Origin: DATLZU01 sp035573855
Lineage (GTDB): Bacteria; Nitrospirota; Nitrospiria; Nitrospirales; Nitrospiraceae
DNA: 64,000 nt
Assembly (NCBI GenBank): GCA_035573855.1
Contig: DATLZU010000049.1
Coordinates: 1 to 64,000 of the forward strand
Direction: 5' to 3'
Positions 18,504-27,774 of the stretch are shown in pieces. Within the stretch, counting starts at the first letter, position 1; each line of letters starts with the position of its first letter. The position numbers and the translations under genes were made by a program. The notes below the pieces were generated by a model that saw nothing but the letters and a program-made list of their open reading frames with translations, was not told where the DNA came from and did not search any database.

Positions 18504-19654
18504 GAGGCCATTCAGTACACGTCACAGGTAACATAGGGGCTCAGCAGCGTACTGCACTGGTATACGACCTCTCGATCGTCGGCACTGTCGGACTCCCGGC
18601 TTCATACGGTGGTTTCGAAACGCTGGCCGAACATCTCGTGTTGCACTTTGCACAACGCTACCACGTCCAGGTGTTCTGTACGTCTAAGAGGAGGCAGGAT
18701 CGGCCTTTGCAGTACTTGGGTGCTGACCTGAGCTATGTGTCGCTGGATGCGAACGGCTGGCAGTCCATTTGCTACGATATCGTCTCGCTCTGGAGAGCCG
18801 GTCGTCGCACACGGACCTTGTTGGTCCTCGGCGTCTCAGGGTGCATCTTCCTTCCAATCATTCGCCTGATTGCACCACGAGTCCGGATCGTCACACACAT
18901 TGACGGCCTGGAATGGAAACGCCGGAAGTGGGGGCACATCGCACGTGCCGTGCTTCACCTGTCTGAGCGTATAGCAGTGAGGTACAGCCATGCTGTAATT
19001 GCCGATAATCAGGCCATCCGCGAGTATGTCGATCACGCCTATGGGATCGGTTCGTATCTGATCGCATACGGTGGTGACAACGGGAGCGAAGGCGATCTGG
19101 CTTCGCGGGTATCACTGGATACCTCGTTCACTCCTGGCACCTACTTTCTAACGGTCTGCCGTATCGAGCCCGAAAACAATATCGCGGAGATCCTCGAGGC
19201 CTTCCAGCAAACTCCTGGGCAGCGTCTCGTCATTGTAGGTAACTGGTCGGCCTCCAATTTCTCGCGGCAACTGCGCCAGCGCTATAGGACGTTGCCCAAT
19301 ATCGAACTGCTTGATCCGATCTATGATCGTGCAAGGCTCGCGGTCTTGAGGCATGGTGCGAGGGCCTATGTGCACGGGCATTCCGCTGGCGGGACGAACC
19401 CTTCGTTGGTGGAGGCCATGTCAGCCGGCATGGCTGTGCTGGCGTTCGACGTGAAGTACAACCGCTACACGACCAACGATGAAGCAATCTACTGGAAGAG
19501 TTCTGCCGAATTGGCAAGGATCGTTTCAACCGTTAGTGAGGAGGAGTTAAAGAAAAACGGCGGGAAGATGTTTGAATACGCAAAGCATGCCTATACGTGG
19601 GCGAAGGTAGTGGCGCAATATGAGGCTGTCCTCTTTCCAAAGACGGAGATTTGA
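18500..19654 (+). CDS. Glycosyltransferase with DUF1972 N-terminal domain
   Basis: This 384-aa protein begins its conserved part near residue 20 with a GTVGLPASYGGFETLAEHL segment, the signature of the DUF1972 domain found in rhamnosyl- or glucosyl-type transferases of capsule clusters. A GT-B donor domain follows (TVCRIEPENNIAEILEAF near residue 216, HSAGGTNPSLVEAMSAG near 295). The ATG overlaps the methyltransferase stop (ATGA). It is probably part of repeat-unit assembly at the inner membrane face. The exact sugar is not determinable. Confidence 0.85.
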   Translation: MRGHSVHVTGNIGAQQRTALVYDLSIVGTVGLPASYGGFETLAEHLVLHFAQRYHVQVFCTSKRRQDRPLQYLGADLSYVSLDANGWQSICYDIVSLWRAGRRTRTLLVLGVSGCIFLPIIRLIAPRVRIVTHIDGLEWKRRKWGHIARAVLHLSERIAVRYSHAVIADNQAIREYVDHAYGIGSYLIAYGGDNGSEGDLASRVSLDTSFTPGTYFLTVCRIEPENNIAEILEAFQQTPGQRLVIVGNWSASNFSRQLRQRYRTLPNIELLDPIYDRARLAVLRHGARAYVHGHSAGGTNPSLVEAMSAGMAVLAFDVKYNRYTTNDEAIYWKSSAELARIVSTVSEEELKKNGGKMFEYAKHAYTWAKVVAQYEAVLFPKTEI

Positions 19655-19655
19655 C

Positions 19656-20462
19656 ATGCATATCGGGATCAATGACACACCGCTGCACGATAAGCTACAC
19701 GAGCAGTTCATCAATGCACGTCCCTTTCCAATGGTCGTGCTCGACAACTTCCTTCCCGCGCAGGTGGCCCAGGCACTTGTGAATGAAATTGCCAGCTTCC
19801 CTGAATTCCAGAGGTCTAACGACTATATCTTCGCGAAGAACAAGTTTGAGAGCCCTAAGATCGAGGCGCTGGGCACTGCCGGCCGTGCGGTAAAGGGTCT
19901 TTTTCTCTCGGAAGAGTTTAGTGCAGCTTTGACCAAATTATACGGTCGCCCCGTATTTGTAGATCCCGATTTCGTTGGTGGGGGGCTCCATCGCGGCGGT
20001 GAGGGTTCCTATCTGGACATGCATGCCGACTTCAGCTTGCACCCGAATAACTCCACGTGGATTCGGGAACTGAACCTCCTCCTCTATCTGAACAAGGATT
20101 GGCGTCCTGAATATGGTGGCTCGCTTGATCTACGCAACGCCGCGACAGGTGAGACTTTGTCGGTGGAACCTCTGTTCAATCGGCTGGTCATCATGCTGAC
20201 TAAAGACTTCACCCTCCACGGGTATAAGCGGATCAATTTCCCCCCAGGCACCTTCCGTACCTCAATAGCGGCGTACGCATATTCTGTCGCCACGTCGGAA
20301 GAGGCAGTGGCTAACCTTCGAACAACGACCACCTGGGTTCCAGACAACGCCAATCCCCTCAAGGTCGCCGTGGCCAAAGTGATTCCGCAGCTTATCATGC
20401 TCAAACAGCGCTTCTTCGGCAGCACCACGGTACGGAAAGCATATGAGAAGAAAAGTGCTTAG
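19656..20462 (+). CDS. 2-oxoglutarate/Fe(II)-dependent oxygenase (prolyl-4-hydroxylase-like)
   Basis: This 268-aa protein shows the jelly-roll oxygenase signature: His123-x-Asp125 (in DMHADF), the distal His188 (in TLHGYK) and Arg201 (in FRTSIAAY), the residues expected to bind iron and 2-oxoglutarate. The ATG lies one base after the previous stop; 12 codons are open upstream. It sits between a glycosyltransferase and the flippase, so it probably hydroxylates a sugar, a lipid-linked glycan or another cluster product. That is inference from context. Its 3' end overlaps the proposed flippase start by 20 bases. Confidence 0.82.
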   Translation: MHIGINDTPLHDKLHEQFINARPFPMVVLDNFLPAQVAQALVNEIASFPEFQRSNDYIFAKNKFESPKIEALGTAGRAVKGLFLSEEFSAALTKLYGRPVFVDPDFVGGGLHRGGEGSYLDMHADFSLHPNNSTWIRELNLLLYLNKDWRPEYGGSLDLRNAATGETLSVEPLFNRLVIMLTKDFTLHGYKRINFPPGTFRTSIAAYAYSVATSEEAVANLRTTTTWVPDNANPLKVAVAKVIPQLIMLKQRFFGSTTVRKAYEKKSA

Positions 20463-21837
20463 TAGATTATCCTTGAAAGGAGTGTTGTCTGTAATCCGGA
20501 CAGGGGCGAGTTGCGCTCCGTGGCTCATCGCGACATTCCAAAATTTCAATCAAGCAAAGTGTGCCCATCTTCTCGATGGTAACAATGGCCAGGCCTACAA
20601 CGCTGATTTCTCTGGTAAAAGGATCATAGTGCGGGAACTGGCTGACTATGCATTTCTGTTGCTGGGGAGGGTTGTTTCAGCAGCATCCGGGTATCTTATC
20701 CTAGCCTATTCAGCAAATTATCTGGAACCAATCGCGTTCTCAGAATTATCTTTTTACCAAGCGCTTCAATTTCTCACCATTATTGCACTCGATTCTGGCA
20801 CTACCCAGGCAGCCACAAGATATTTGGCTGGGGAATGTGAGTGGCGCTCTCTCGCTCGATCCTATCAAGGGCTGCGAACCGGTACGCACGGAATCTCTGC
20901 GATGGTCCTCGTGGTTATAGCAGCACTCGGTTTCGTGCGCCCAGATGATGAGCTGCTTCCCTTTGCCTGCGCGCTTGCACTTCTATCAAATACTTTTAAT
21001 GCCGACTGGCTTCTTATTGCTCTAGATTGGAGAAGAGTGTGGGCAACGAAGACGATTATCGTTGGATTAACGAATGCTCTTAGCACAATCTTAATCTTTC
21101 ACTTCTATCCTCGGTCGAGCGTTGTGTTCATTGCGCTGTCGCTCGCTAATCTGGTTGGTGCGCTATACCTCAGGTGGCAAGGCCTCGTGCTGGCCTCAAA
21201 GCCGCGATTGCCGAGTTCAGGTCAACTGCATGATTCGTTTACCCAATCGGTTGCATCCATGGCAACGCACACCGCGTATAATCTTCCGCTACTATCGGCG
21301 ACATCGCTCACTCCAGGCGAGATAGGTGGGGCCTTTGCATGTCTGTATCGGATATTTTCGGCATCGACCCTCTTTGTTCCACTAATCACGGACTTCGCTG
21401 TTGCAAGATTGATCGCTCGGTCGAAAAGCGGTGAGAACCGTATCTCTCCTTTATTCGGGCTTACGCTGATACTAGCTAACTGTGGTGCAGCAGTGGTTCC
21501 TTTCTTGCTCACACCCAATCACATTTTGTTCGATGCTTTTGCAGCCACTATCCATTTGAGTAAGTTCGATCTTTCCGTTGGAGATTTTCTATTCTACAAG
21601 ATCTCTTTATTTTTGTACTGCCTGGAGTTCGGTTTGCAACGCTTGTCCTATGCTGTGAACAACAATCGGGCGATGGCCTTCTCAACGATATCTGGTTTGA
21701 TTGCCTGCATTATAGCGGTATATCTGCTCTACAAGTTTCAACCTCCCGAAGGAGCTTGGTGGTTTGTCCCACTTTATGTTTACCAATTGATAGTTATAAT
21801 GATGCTTATGGCCGTGCCCTTGTCTACGCGCGGATGA
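20443..21837 (+). CDS. Wzx-like polysaccharide flippase (multi-pass membrane protein)
   Basis: This 464-aa protein has about twelve hydrophobic segments from residue 65 to the C-terminus, with the topology of the PST/MATE flippases that turn lipid-linked repeat units across the inner membrane. The first ~62 residues are not hydrophobic and resemble no flippase. A GTG at 20629, preceded by AAAAGGA, would give a more typical 402-aa protein that starts just before the first helix, and I consider that start likely. Sequence conservation is low, so the call rests on hydrophobic pattern and neighbours. The gene is markedly AT-richer than the flanks. Confidence 0.7.
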   Translation: MRRKVLSRLSLKGVLSVIRTGASCAPWLIATFQNFNQAKCAHLLDGNNGQAYNADFSGKRIIVRELADYAFLLLGRVVSAASGYLILAYSANYLEPIAFSELSFYQALQFLTIIALDSGTTQAATRYLAGECEWRSLARSYQGLRTGTHGISAMVLVVIAALGFVRPDDELLPFACALALLSNTFNADWLLIALDWRRVWATKTIIVGLTNALSTILIFHFYPRSSVVFIALSLANLVGALYLRWQGLVLASKPRLPSSGQLHDSFTQSVASMATHTAYNLPLLSATSLTPGEIGGAFACLYRIFSASTLFVPLITDFAVARLIARSKSGENRISPLFGLTLILANCGAAVVPFLLTPNHILFDAFAATIHLSKFDLSVGDFLFYKISLFLYCLEFGLQRLSYAVNNNRAMAFSTISGLIACIIAVYLLYKFQPPEGAWWFVPLYVYQLIVIMMLMAVPLSTRG

Positions 21838-21853
21838 GGAAACTAAGATATGC

Positions 21854-22813
21854 ATGCTTGTCAACCGATCTTTGCTGATGTCTGCTTCTGAACATCCTGT
21901 AAGGATAAGCCGCAGTCGCCGATCTCCAGCGTTGAGCATTGTGTCCGTGAACTATAACAACTCTAGGCTGCTAGCTGATTGCCTGGATCGCTCCATAGAA
22001 AAACTGCGTGGAATTGATTACGAAATTATTCTCGTTGATAACTGTTCCAGTGATGATTCATACGACTTTCTTGTTTCGCGGTTTGCCAGCAATGAGCGTG
22101 TGAGGGTGGTGAGATCTGATCGCAATGGTGGATTTGGCTACGGGTGTAATTTCGGCGCCGAACTGGCAACCTCACCAGTGTTATGGTTTCTTAATTCGGA
22201 TGCCTGGATCACGAATATTAAGGGCCTATCTGAGGTTCTGAACCTCATGGCACTTCGTGATACTGGAATGGTTGGTACTAGTGCATATCTTGTTGATGGC
22301 TCTCCATGCCCTCAGGGCGGTGGCGATGTCTCATTTTCTTATCTCCTTCTATCATCCCTGAGATTAGGAAGATTATTTAGGATATTACCCTCCCACATGA
22401 GAGACTTGGTGGTACGGCTACATAGACTTGCACCCGGGGCAGTTGGCCGTTATTTAAAGAGCTTTGACCATGCCAACCAGTCTTCCACGTACGTAAGCCA
22501 AGCTGTGGGAGGTGCTTCATTTCTGATCTCAAGGTATGCCTTTGACGAACTGGGCGGATTTGATGAGGGATTCTTTTTGTACGACGAGGATGGGGATTTA
22601 TCAGCCAGGGCGGTTAAATCTGGATACAGGAACTATGTGTGCCCATCGATCGTAACCCAGATGTATCTAAGTGCAACAACTTCCAAGCTTGGCAATTCCC
22701 AACTGAAGTGGATTAAGTTGCAAAGTCGGCAACGTCTAATCAGAAAGCATTTCTCTGGAATTAAGCGGTCTTTACTACTTCTTGTCACCCGATTAACTTG
22801 GAAGCTTTTGTGA
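21854..22813 (+). CDS. Glycosyltransferase family 2 (rhamnosyltransferase-like)
   Basis: This 319-aa protein has the GT-A fold. Its catalytic segment begins near residue 27 (LSIVSVNYNN), followed by IILVDNCSSDDS and an NSDAW metal-site motif (near residue 113), then GGASFLISRYAFDELGGFDE and YDEDGDLSARA (near 240) with the acidic catalytic site. It is closest in form to WbbL/RfbF-type rhamnosyltransferases. A GAGGAAA lies about 11 bases before the ATG; an internal ATG at residue 9 is also possible. It probably adds one sugar of the island repeat unit. Confidence 0.85.
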   Translation: MLVNRSLLMSASEHPVRISRSRRSPALSIVSVNYNNSRLLADCLDRSIEKLRGIDYEIILVDNCSSDDSYDFLVSRFASNERVRVVRSDRNGGFGYGCNFGAELATSPVLWFLNSDAWITNIKGLSEVLNLMALRDTGMVGTSAYLVDGSPCPQGGGDVSFSYLLLSSLRLGRLFRILPSHMRDLVVRLHRLAPGAVGRYLKSFDHANQSSTYVSQAVGGASFLISRYAFDELGGFDEGFFLYDEDGDLSARAVKSGYRNYVCPSIVTQMYLSATTSKLGNSQLKWIKLQSRQRLIRKHFSGIKRSLLLLVTRLTWKLL

Positions 22814-23050
22814 AGGTTTAGTTAGTGCTTAAGGCCTTTTATATTGCTCATACTTCTTGCGCTTGACAAGCTGTGGTATGCGAGAAACCGGTTGCTCTTT
22901 TGCTAAGCGAGGTGCGTCGTCGAAACGGGAAATGATGGGAGAAATCTCGTACTTCCTCAGTATAGGTTAGGTTACGGCTTTTTTCACAGTTTACATGAAT
23001 CTCAACGATATTTGGCGGACGCTGAAGAGTTCCCTAAGGAGTAGCCTGAA

Positions 23051-24331
23051 GTGCGCCTAATAAGATTCTATGAGAAGCGAGACAGGGTGATTATTGTGCT
23101 GCTTACGCTTGGGTACATCCTTCAGTATAATCCGTATTTCCTATCAGAATACCTGTGGAAGCATTATTGGACTGGTTCGACTATACGGACTGCAATCAGC
23201 CTTTCGTGTTTAGCGCCGTCGCTGCTTTTGACGAGCTTTAGCGGGATTAGGCTTCGGCGAGGCCCATTCATTATTTCCCTCGGCATGGCATTAACAGGTG
23301 TCTACGGCCTTTGTCTGGGAAGCATATTTAATGCCGAATCGAAGTATGTTGTAGCAGATAGTATTATTTGGTTCGAGACGGCTGCTTATCTCTTATTGTT
23401 GGGAAGCATTTCGTATGAGGCTGTTATTAAGCTTCTTCGTGTGATCATAACTTATTCCATTTTGTCGAATTTAGTGAGTCTGGGATTGTTTTGGAGTTTA
23501 AGAGAAGAGATCGCTGTCGCGGCCTTAATTGGCGGAGAAAGGGTAGTCCGACTGGTAGATTTGCAAGCACCCCTCATTTTAATTCTTCTATATTTAAAGG
23601 CATTAAATTTCTCAAGAACTGTGATCATCTTCGGAACGCTTGTGTTGGTCCAGGTAATTTTCCTGGGTTTGTTTAGAAGCGTTTGGGCAGCATTGATTTT
23701 AGCAATAATCACCAACTTTATTGTTTATCCAAGGCTGTTGCTGCGAAAAAGGGTTCTTGGATTTCTCGGTATTAGTCTAGGTCTTATTTTTGCTTTCGAG
23801 TGGGTCTACTATCATTTAACAGACGTGAATTCAGTGCTCTTAGGAAGAGTGATTGCTGGAATAGGTACTGAAGATAGCGAGGGACGTGTAAGCTCGACTG
23901 TCGACGTAATCAGCCAGTTTGTAGACAATCCTATTAGAATGCTTATAGGAAATGGCTTCGGAGCAATGGCCTGGTTTGTCAATGACTTTGGTGATGGAGA
24001 AGTTAGAGCTTTCCAACCAGTTGGTTCGTTATCTAACTATCTCGTTGCTTTAGTGTTTCAGATCGGCGTTATCTGGTTTTTGGTTGTTCTGTTGCCTTTA
24101 TTCTTAGGTGCTGTGCGGTTTTGGCGTTCATCTCACATAGAAGTTCGTAGGATATTACTCGTACTTATGAGTTACATTGTGTTTCAATGGTTGACGTTTC
24201 CTAGCCATATCCATTTTCCAACAGCTATGACCTTGGCGGCGGGGATGGCATTATTGGGTTATGTCCCTCGTTTGCAGCAGTATTGTTCGTGCCAATTCGA
24301 TCATCCCGCCTCACGCAGGTCTCCAATGTGA
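23051..24331 (+). CDS. Wzy-like O-antigen/capsule polymerase (multi-pass membrane protein)
   Basis: This 426-aa protein has about ten to eleven hydrophobic helices and a large external loop (about residues 255-330) in the C-terminal half, a layout typical of Wzy polymerases that join repeat units in the periplasm. The sequence itself is poorly conserved, as usual for Wzy. A GTG start has AGGAG about 11 bases upstream. It is strongly AT-rich compared with the rest of the window. An IS30-like element begins about 28 bases after the stop, so the gene appears intact. Function is inferred from topology and neighbours. Confidence 0.68.
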   Translation: MRLIRFYEKRDRVIIVLLTLGYILQYNPYFLSEYLWKHYWTGSTIRTAISLSCLAPSLLLTSFSGIRLRRGPFIISLGMALTGVYGLCLGSIFNAESKYVVADSIIWFETAAYLLLLGSISYEAVIKLLRVIITYSILSNLVSLGLFWSLREEIAVAALIGGERVVRLVDLQAPLILILLYLKALNFSRTVIIFGTLVLVQVIFLGLFRSVWAALILAIITNFIVYPRLLLRKRVLGFLGISLGLIFAFEWVYYHLTDVNSVLLGRVIAGIGTEDSEGRVSSTVDVISQFVDNPIRMLIGNGFGAMAWFVNDFGDGEVRAFQPVGSLSNYLVALVFQIGVIWFLVVLLPLFLGAVRFWRSSHIEVRRILLVLMSYIVFQWLTFPSHIHFPTAMTLAAGMALLGYVPRLQQYCSCQFDHPASRRSPM

Positions 24332-24358
24332 TTTCAAGTAGTTTTTATTATTGCCGAG

Positions 24359-25397
24359 TTCAACAATGAAGTGCAACACTCTAGCATGGGAGACTCCCAC
24401 CCACGGAGGTGTGGAGTATGGCCAGAGGGTATCATCATTTGTCGGCGGAGGAGCGTGATCACGTGGCCGTCCTGAGAAGTCGCGGGTGGTCCCTGCGAGC
24501 GATGGCCCGGCGGCTGGGCCAGGCCCCGGCAACCCTGTCGTGGGAAATGCGGCGCAATGCCCCGCCTCTGCACCCCGGTTATTACCTGCCCCATAAGGCC
24601 CACGCGCGCGGAGGCGCGTCGGCGGGCCGCGGTGCGACGACCTCGCCTGCGGGATCCGTGGGTGCGGGCCTATGTTCGCGGGCAACTGCGGCAGGGCTGG
24701 TCGCCCGAGTTGATCGCGGGGCGGCTCCGCCGCCTGCGTCCCGCCCACGCCGTCAGCCATGAAGCGATCTATCAATGGGTGTATGCCGAGGCCCGGGACT
24801 TGATCCCCTGTCTGGTCCGCCATCACCGGCGCCGCCAGCGCCGCGGCTATTCCCGGCGCCACACGACGCCCCATATTCCCTCGCGGGTGGCCATCACCGA
24901 GCGGCTGGCTGCGGCCCAGACGCGGCGGCAACTCGGCCACTGGGAGGCGGATACGATCACGACCCGGCAGGGCCGCGCGGCGCTGCAACTGGCCGTCGAC
25001 CGCAAGAGCCAGTATGCCATCCTAAACCGCCTGCCGCGGCGCACGGCAGCGGCGATGCGGGCCGGCTTGAATCGCTCGCTCGCCCGCTTCCCGCGCCCCG
25101 TCCGACGCACGCTCACCTATGACAACGGGATCGAGAACGTCGAACATCTGCGGGGCAATCAGGTGCTGGGGACACGGTCCTACTTCTGCACCCCCTGCAC
25201 CAGCCAGGAGCGCGGCACGGTCGAGAATACGGCCGGGCTGGTGCGGCGGTTCTTCCCGAAAGGGACGAACTTTGATACGCTCCCGTCCACGGCTGTGAAG
25301 GCCGTGCAACGGTGGCTCAATCATCGGCCGCGGCGCGTCCTTCACTTTCAAACCCCCGCGGAGGTCTTTCGCTCTGGTGTTGCACTTCGCGCTTGAA
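24359..25397 (+). mobile_element. IS30-family-like insertion sequence
   Basis: The element is about 1.04 kb. Its outer ends share the inverted repeat GAAGTGCAACAC (24368-24379 and, inverted, 25377-25388), preceded on both sides by TTCAA about 4 bases further out. A single transposase frame fills the interior. No clear target-site duplication is visible next to the ends. It lies directly after the Wzy-like gene and is far more GC-rich than that gene. Confidence 0.85.
24418..25396 (+). pseudogene. IS30-family transposase, interrupted by a +1 frameshift
   Basis: The start is at MARGYHHLSAEERD, 8 bases after GGAGG. The N-terminal HTH region (LRAMARRLGQAPATLSWEM) is read in one frame to about 24600; the rest (from TRAEARRR on) is read in the next frame from about 24605. 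One extra base in a CGCGCGCGG run explains the break. The second part carries the DDE core: Asp in GHWEADTIT, Asp in TYDNGIENVEH and Glu in ERGTVENTAG. If the single base were removed the protein would be complete (about 325 aa). It is either a recent inactivating mutation or a sequence error. Confidence 0.85.
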
Positions 25398-25631
25398 TCC
25401 AGCTTGTCTGTTCGACACAGACTGAATAGGAAGTGTCTCTAAGAAGAGCAGTGGTTTTGTACTCCTTCAAATCAATGTGCCTCATTTCTCAGTTTGTCGT
25501 AGCTGGCATTGTTTGCTCGGTTCTTATGCAGCAGTTCATGAATCAAACACCGGATTCAATTCGGATTGGAGTGCTTTTCTTTTCCCTATTAGGTGGCGCT
25601 TGTCGGGATCTGCGATTACTACTCGGGGATA
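25398..25631 (+). other. Short segment between two insertion sequences, possible gene remnant
   Basis: This 234-base AT-rich piece is trapped between the IS30-like and IS3-like elements. A frame from 25433 encodes a hydrophobic stretch (LISQFVVAGIVCSVLM) that runs into the IS3 left end. Directly after the IS3 right end (26810-26927) a short frame reads TVNRSWVFSRTA, which resembles the conserved C-terminal motif of GtrA-type small membrane proteins. The two pieces may be halves of one gene split by the IS3 element. The evidence is weak. Confidence 0.35.
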
Positions 25632-26809
25632 TGCCCCCCCGAATTTTGGACACTGCCTGAGGGTGGATTTGACCTTTGAACCGTGCAGGGGCCCCCTGTG
25701 GTCCCCTGCGCTTGGGGAGGTCGCAATGGCGAAGGGAACGTGGCGGTATACGGTGCAGCTGACATTTCAGGTGGTGCTGGAGGCCCTGACTGACACGAAG
25801 ACGGTGGGCCAGATCGCGCAGGCGTATGACGTGCATCCCCCGCGATCGGGCTCTGGAAGAAGCATTTCCTGGAGCATGGGCCTGCGGTCTTCGAGCAGGA
25901 GGCCCACGCTGGGGAGGCCGCGCAGCGGATCGCCGAACTGGAGCAGCTTGTGGGCAAGAAGGAAGTCGAGGGCGCGCTGTGAAAAAACTTCTTGGGGCAG
26001 CCCAGATGACGACGGCCGAGAAGATCGCCCTGGTGCGCCACGTCGTCCCCCGCGGGGCGCGGCAGCCTGGGCGCGCCGTGCTAGGGCTGCCGCGGTCGAC
26101 GTGGTACTACCGGCAGGCTCACGGCCAGACGTACGCGGAGAAGCATACGCCGCTTCGAGCAGGCGTGGACGCCATTGCGCGGGAGCACCCGGCGTATGGC
26201 TATCGGTGAGCGACGGCGGAGTTGGCGGCGCGGCGGGGCTGTCCGATCAACCACAAGGTGGTCCAGCGCCTGCATGGCATGGGCTGTGGGAGCTGAGCCT
26301 GCTGTGCCGGGTGAAGCCGCCGCGGCCGAGTGTGGTCCGAGAGGCGATCGTTCCGGTGGGCGAGCGGGCGATCCCGCCCCTGGCGCTGCACGTGTGGGCC
26401 CGCACGCGCGATACGCTGGCGACCCTCCGGCAACCGCCCGCAGGGCCTCAGTGTCCACCACGACCAGGACCCGGTCTTCACGAGCTACGGCTGACTCGGT
26501 CAGCTCCTGCTGCACAATCAGGTATGGAGCTCCTATGCACTGGACGGGCCGAAGGACAACCCGGAGATGGAGTCCTTCTTCGGGCGCTTCAAAACAGAGA
26601 ACGGGTCGCTGATCCAGGAAGCGCGGGACTTGGAGGAGCTGCAGGCGATCGTCGGGGAACAGATCTGCTACTACAACCGGAGTCGTCGGCATTCGGCGCG
26701 CAGGAATGAGGCGCCCTGCACAGTCCTGCGGAAGCTCGTCCGCTCCCGGGGAACACAATGATGGGAGGTCGAAGATTGGAGGTCACATCTGTCCAACTTT
26801 TGGGGTGCA
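25632..26809 (+). mobile_element. Decayed IS3-family-like insertion sequence
   Basis: This element is about 1.18 kb. The left end reads TGCCCCCCCGAATTTTGGACA and the right end, inverted, reads TGCACCCCAAAAGTTGGACA, an imperfect terminal repeat. Inside are remnants of an IS3-type orfA/orfB transposase, broken by several frameshifts. No target duplication is recognisable. Together with the IS30-like element it forms an IS scar between the Wzy-like gene and the fucosyltransferase. Confidence 0.8.
25726..26761 (+). pseudogene. IS3-family transposase orfA/orfB remnant with multiple frameshifts
   Basis: OrfA starts at MAKGTWRYTVQL behind GGGGAGG, but the frame is lost after AQAYDVHPP; the continuation (GLWKKHFLEHGPAVFEQEAH) is in another frame, ending KKEVEGAL then a stop. 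OrfB pieces follow: an STWYYRQAHGQ region near 26100, a broken middle part, and an end (from about 26567) with the final DDE glutamate (MESFFGRFKTENG) and the YYNRSRRHSARRN motif. At least three frame breaks are needed to restore it, so it is dead. A long open frame that runs through the region (25477-26709) is a chance fusion. Confidence 0.85.
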
Positions 26810-26982
26810 CCTCACGGTAAACAGAAGTTGGGTTTTTAGTCGAACTGCTTTGATTGCGAGAAGAATGCAGAGCACCATCGCTTTCAGTAACAGTCAGCCT
26901 CACTCGGCACACCTCTTCTTGCAGTAACTAACCAGTATAGACACGCGTTATCGCTTAACACCCTAAGTGCGATATTCCCAGC

Positions 26983-27774
26983 ATGCTAGGAGAGCTAGGG
27001 CAAGCTGTTACTCGGGTCGTACTGCACGGTGGTTTGGGCAACCAGCTCTTCCAATACTTTATTGCCCAGGCGGAGGCCGCCAGCCGCCGGTCCATAAAAT
27101 TATTTTTAATACCATATGCGCTCACGCGTTACAGCACGGTGCGAAGCCTCGAGATCATGAACTTGATCGATACCGCATCGTCTGCGCCACGTGTCCTCGT
27201 ACAGCCGGCCGATCTGCTAGCACGGTTACGTCTGCCGAAGATCGCCAAAAAGCTGACCGGCAAGGAGTGGATCATGTGCCTGCCTGGCTATGGAACACTG
27301 CTAGATGGGTACTTCCAGGAGTTCAGGTTCTTCCAAAGTTATGATGCTGCACAGCTCAGCATGGTGCTGTCGGATTGGCGGAAGATGCTTGCTGCGCAAG
27401 GGTTACTACGGTTCAGCGAGTTACCCCAGATTACTCATGTTCGTCTGGGCGATTTTTTCAAGTCGCGCCCTGAGGCATGGCAGTTCGCACATGAGCGAAT
27501 CGCGACGCTAGACGGTTCTACAGATTTGATCACCGATCAGGAAGATATCGTTGCCGAGGTTCTCACGCAGATAAGCCTACCGTTTGAAGTACAACTTAGG
27601 CGGACCATCGGTTTCTCTCCGTGGAAAATCTTCCAACTACTTACCAGATATAAACGGATCGTGACGAACGGTTCGTCCCTTGCGTTTTGGGCTGCCGTCT
27701 TAGCAAGAGCTGATTTTTCAACATCGAATCTTGAACATATGAAGATATGGAAATATCTGGTATCTGTTCAATGA
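26983..27774 (+). CDS. GT11-family alpha-1,2-fucosyltransferase-like protein
   Basis: This enzyme would add L-fucose from GDP-fucose to a glycan. The 263-aa protein has the GT11 start GGLGNQLFQYFIAQ (near residue 16), the conserved HVRLGDFF (His152 to Asp157) of the HxRxGD donor motif, and a C-terminal TNGSSLAFWAAVL (about 229-241), matching the SNSTFSWWAA motif of the family. It is a little shorter than usual (about 290). No good ribosome site precedes the ATG. GDP-fucose would come from gmd and fcl 11 kb upstream in the same island. It is separated from them by the IS scar. Confidence 0.85.
   Translation: MLGELGQAVTRVVLHGGLGNQLFQYFIAQAEAASRRSIKLFLIPYALTRYSTVRSLEIMNLIDTASSAPRVLVQPADLLARLRLPKIAKKLTGKEWIMCLPGYGTLLDGYFQEFRFFQSYDAAQLSMVLSDWRKMLAAQGLLRFSELPQITHVRLGDFFKSRPEAWQFAHERIATLDGSTDLITDQEDIVAEVLTQISLPFEVQLRRTIGFSPWKIFQLLTRYKRIVTNGSSLAFWAAVLARADFSTSNLEHMKIWKYLVSVQ

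Noticed and set aside
25477..26709. Long plus-strand frame running through the IS3 element
   Set aside because: It joins parts of different reading frames of a decayed transposase. Real IS3 motifs are found in other frames, so the frame is fortuitous.
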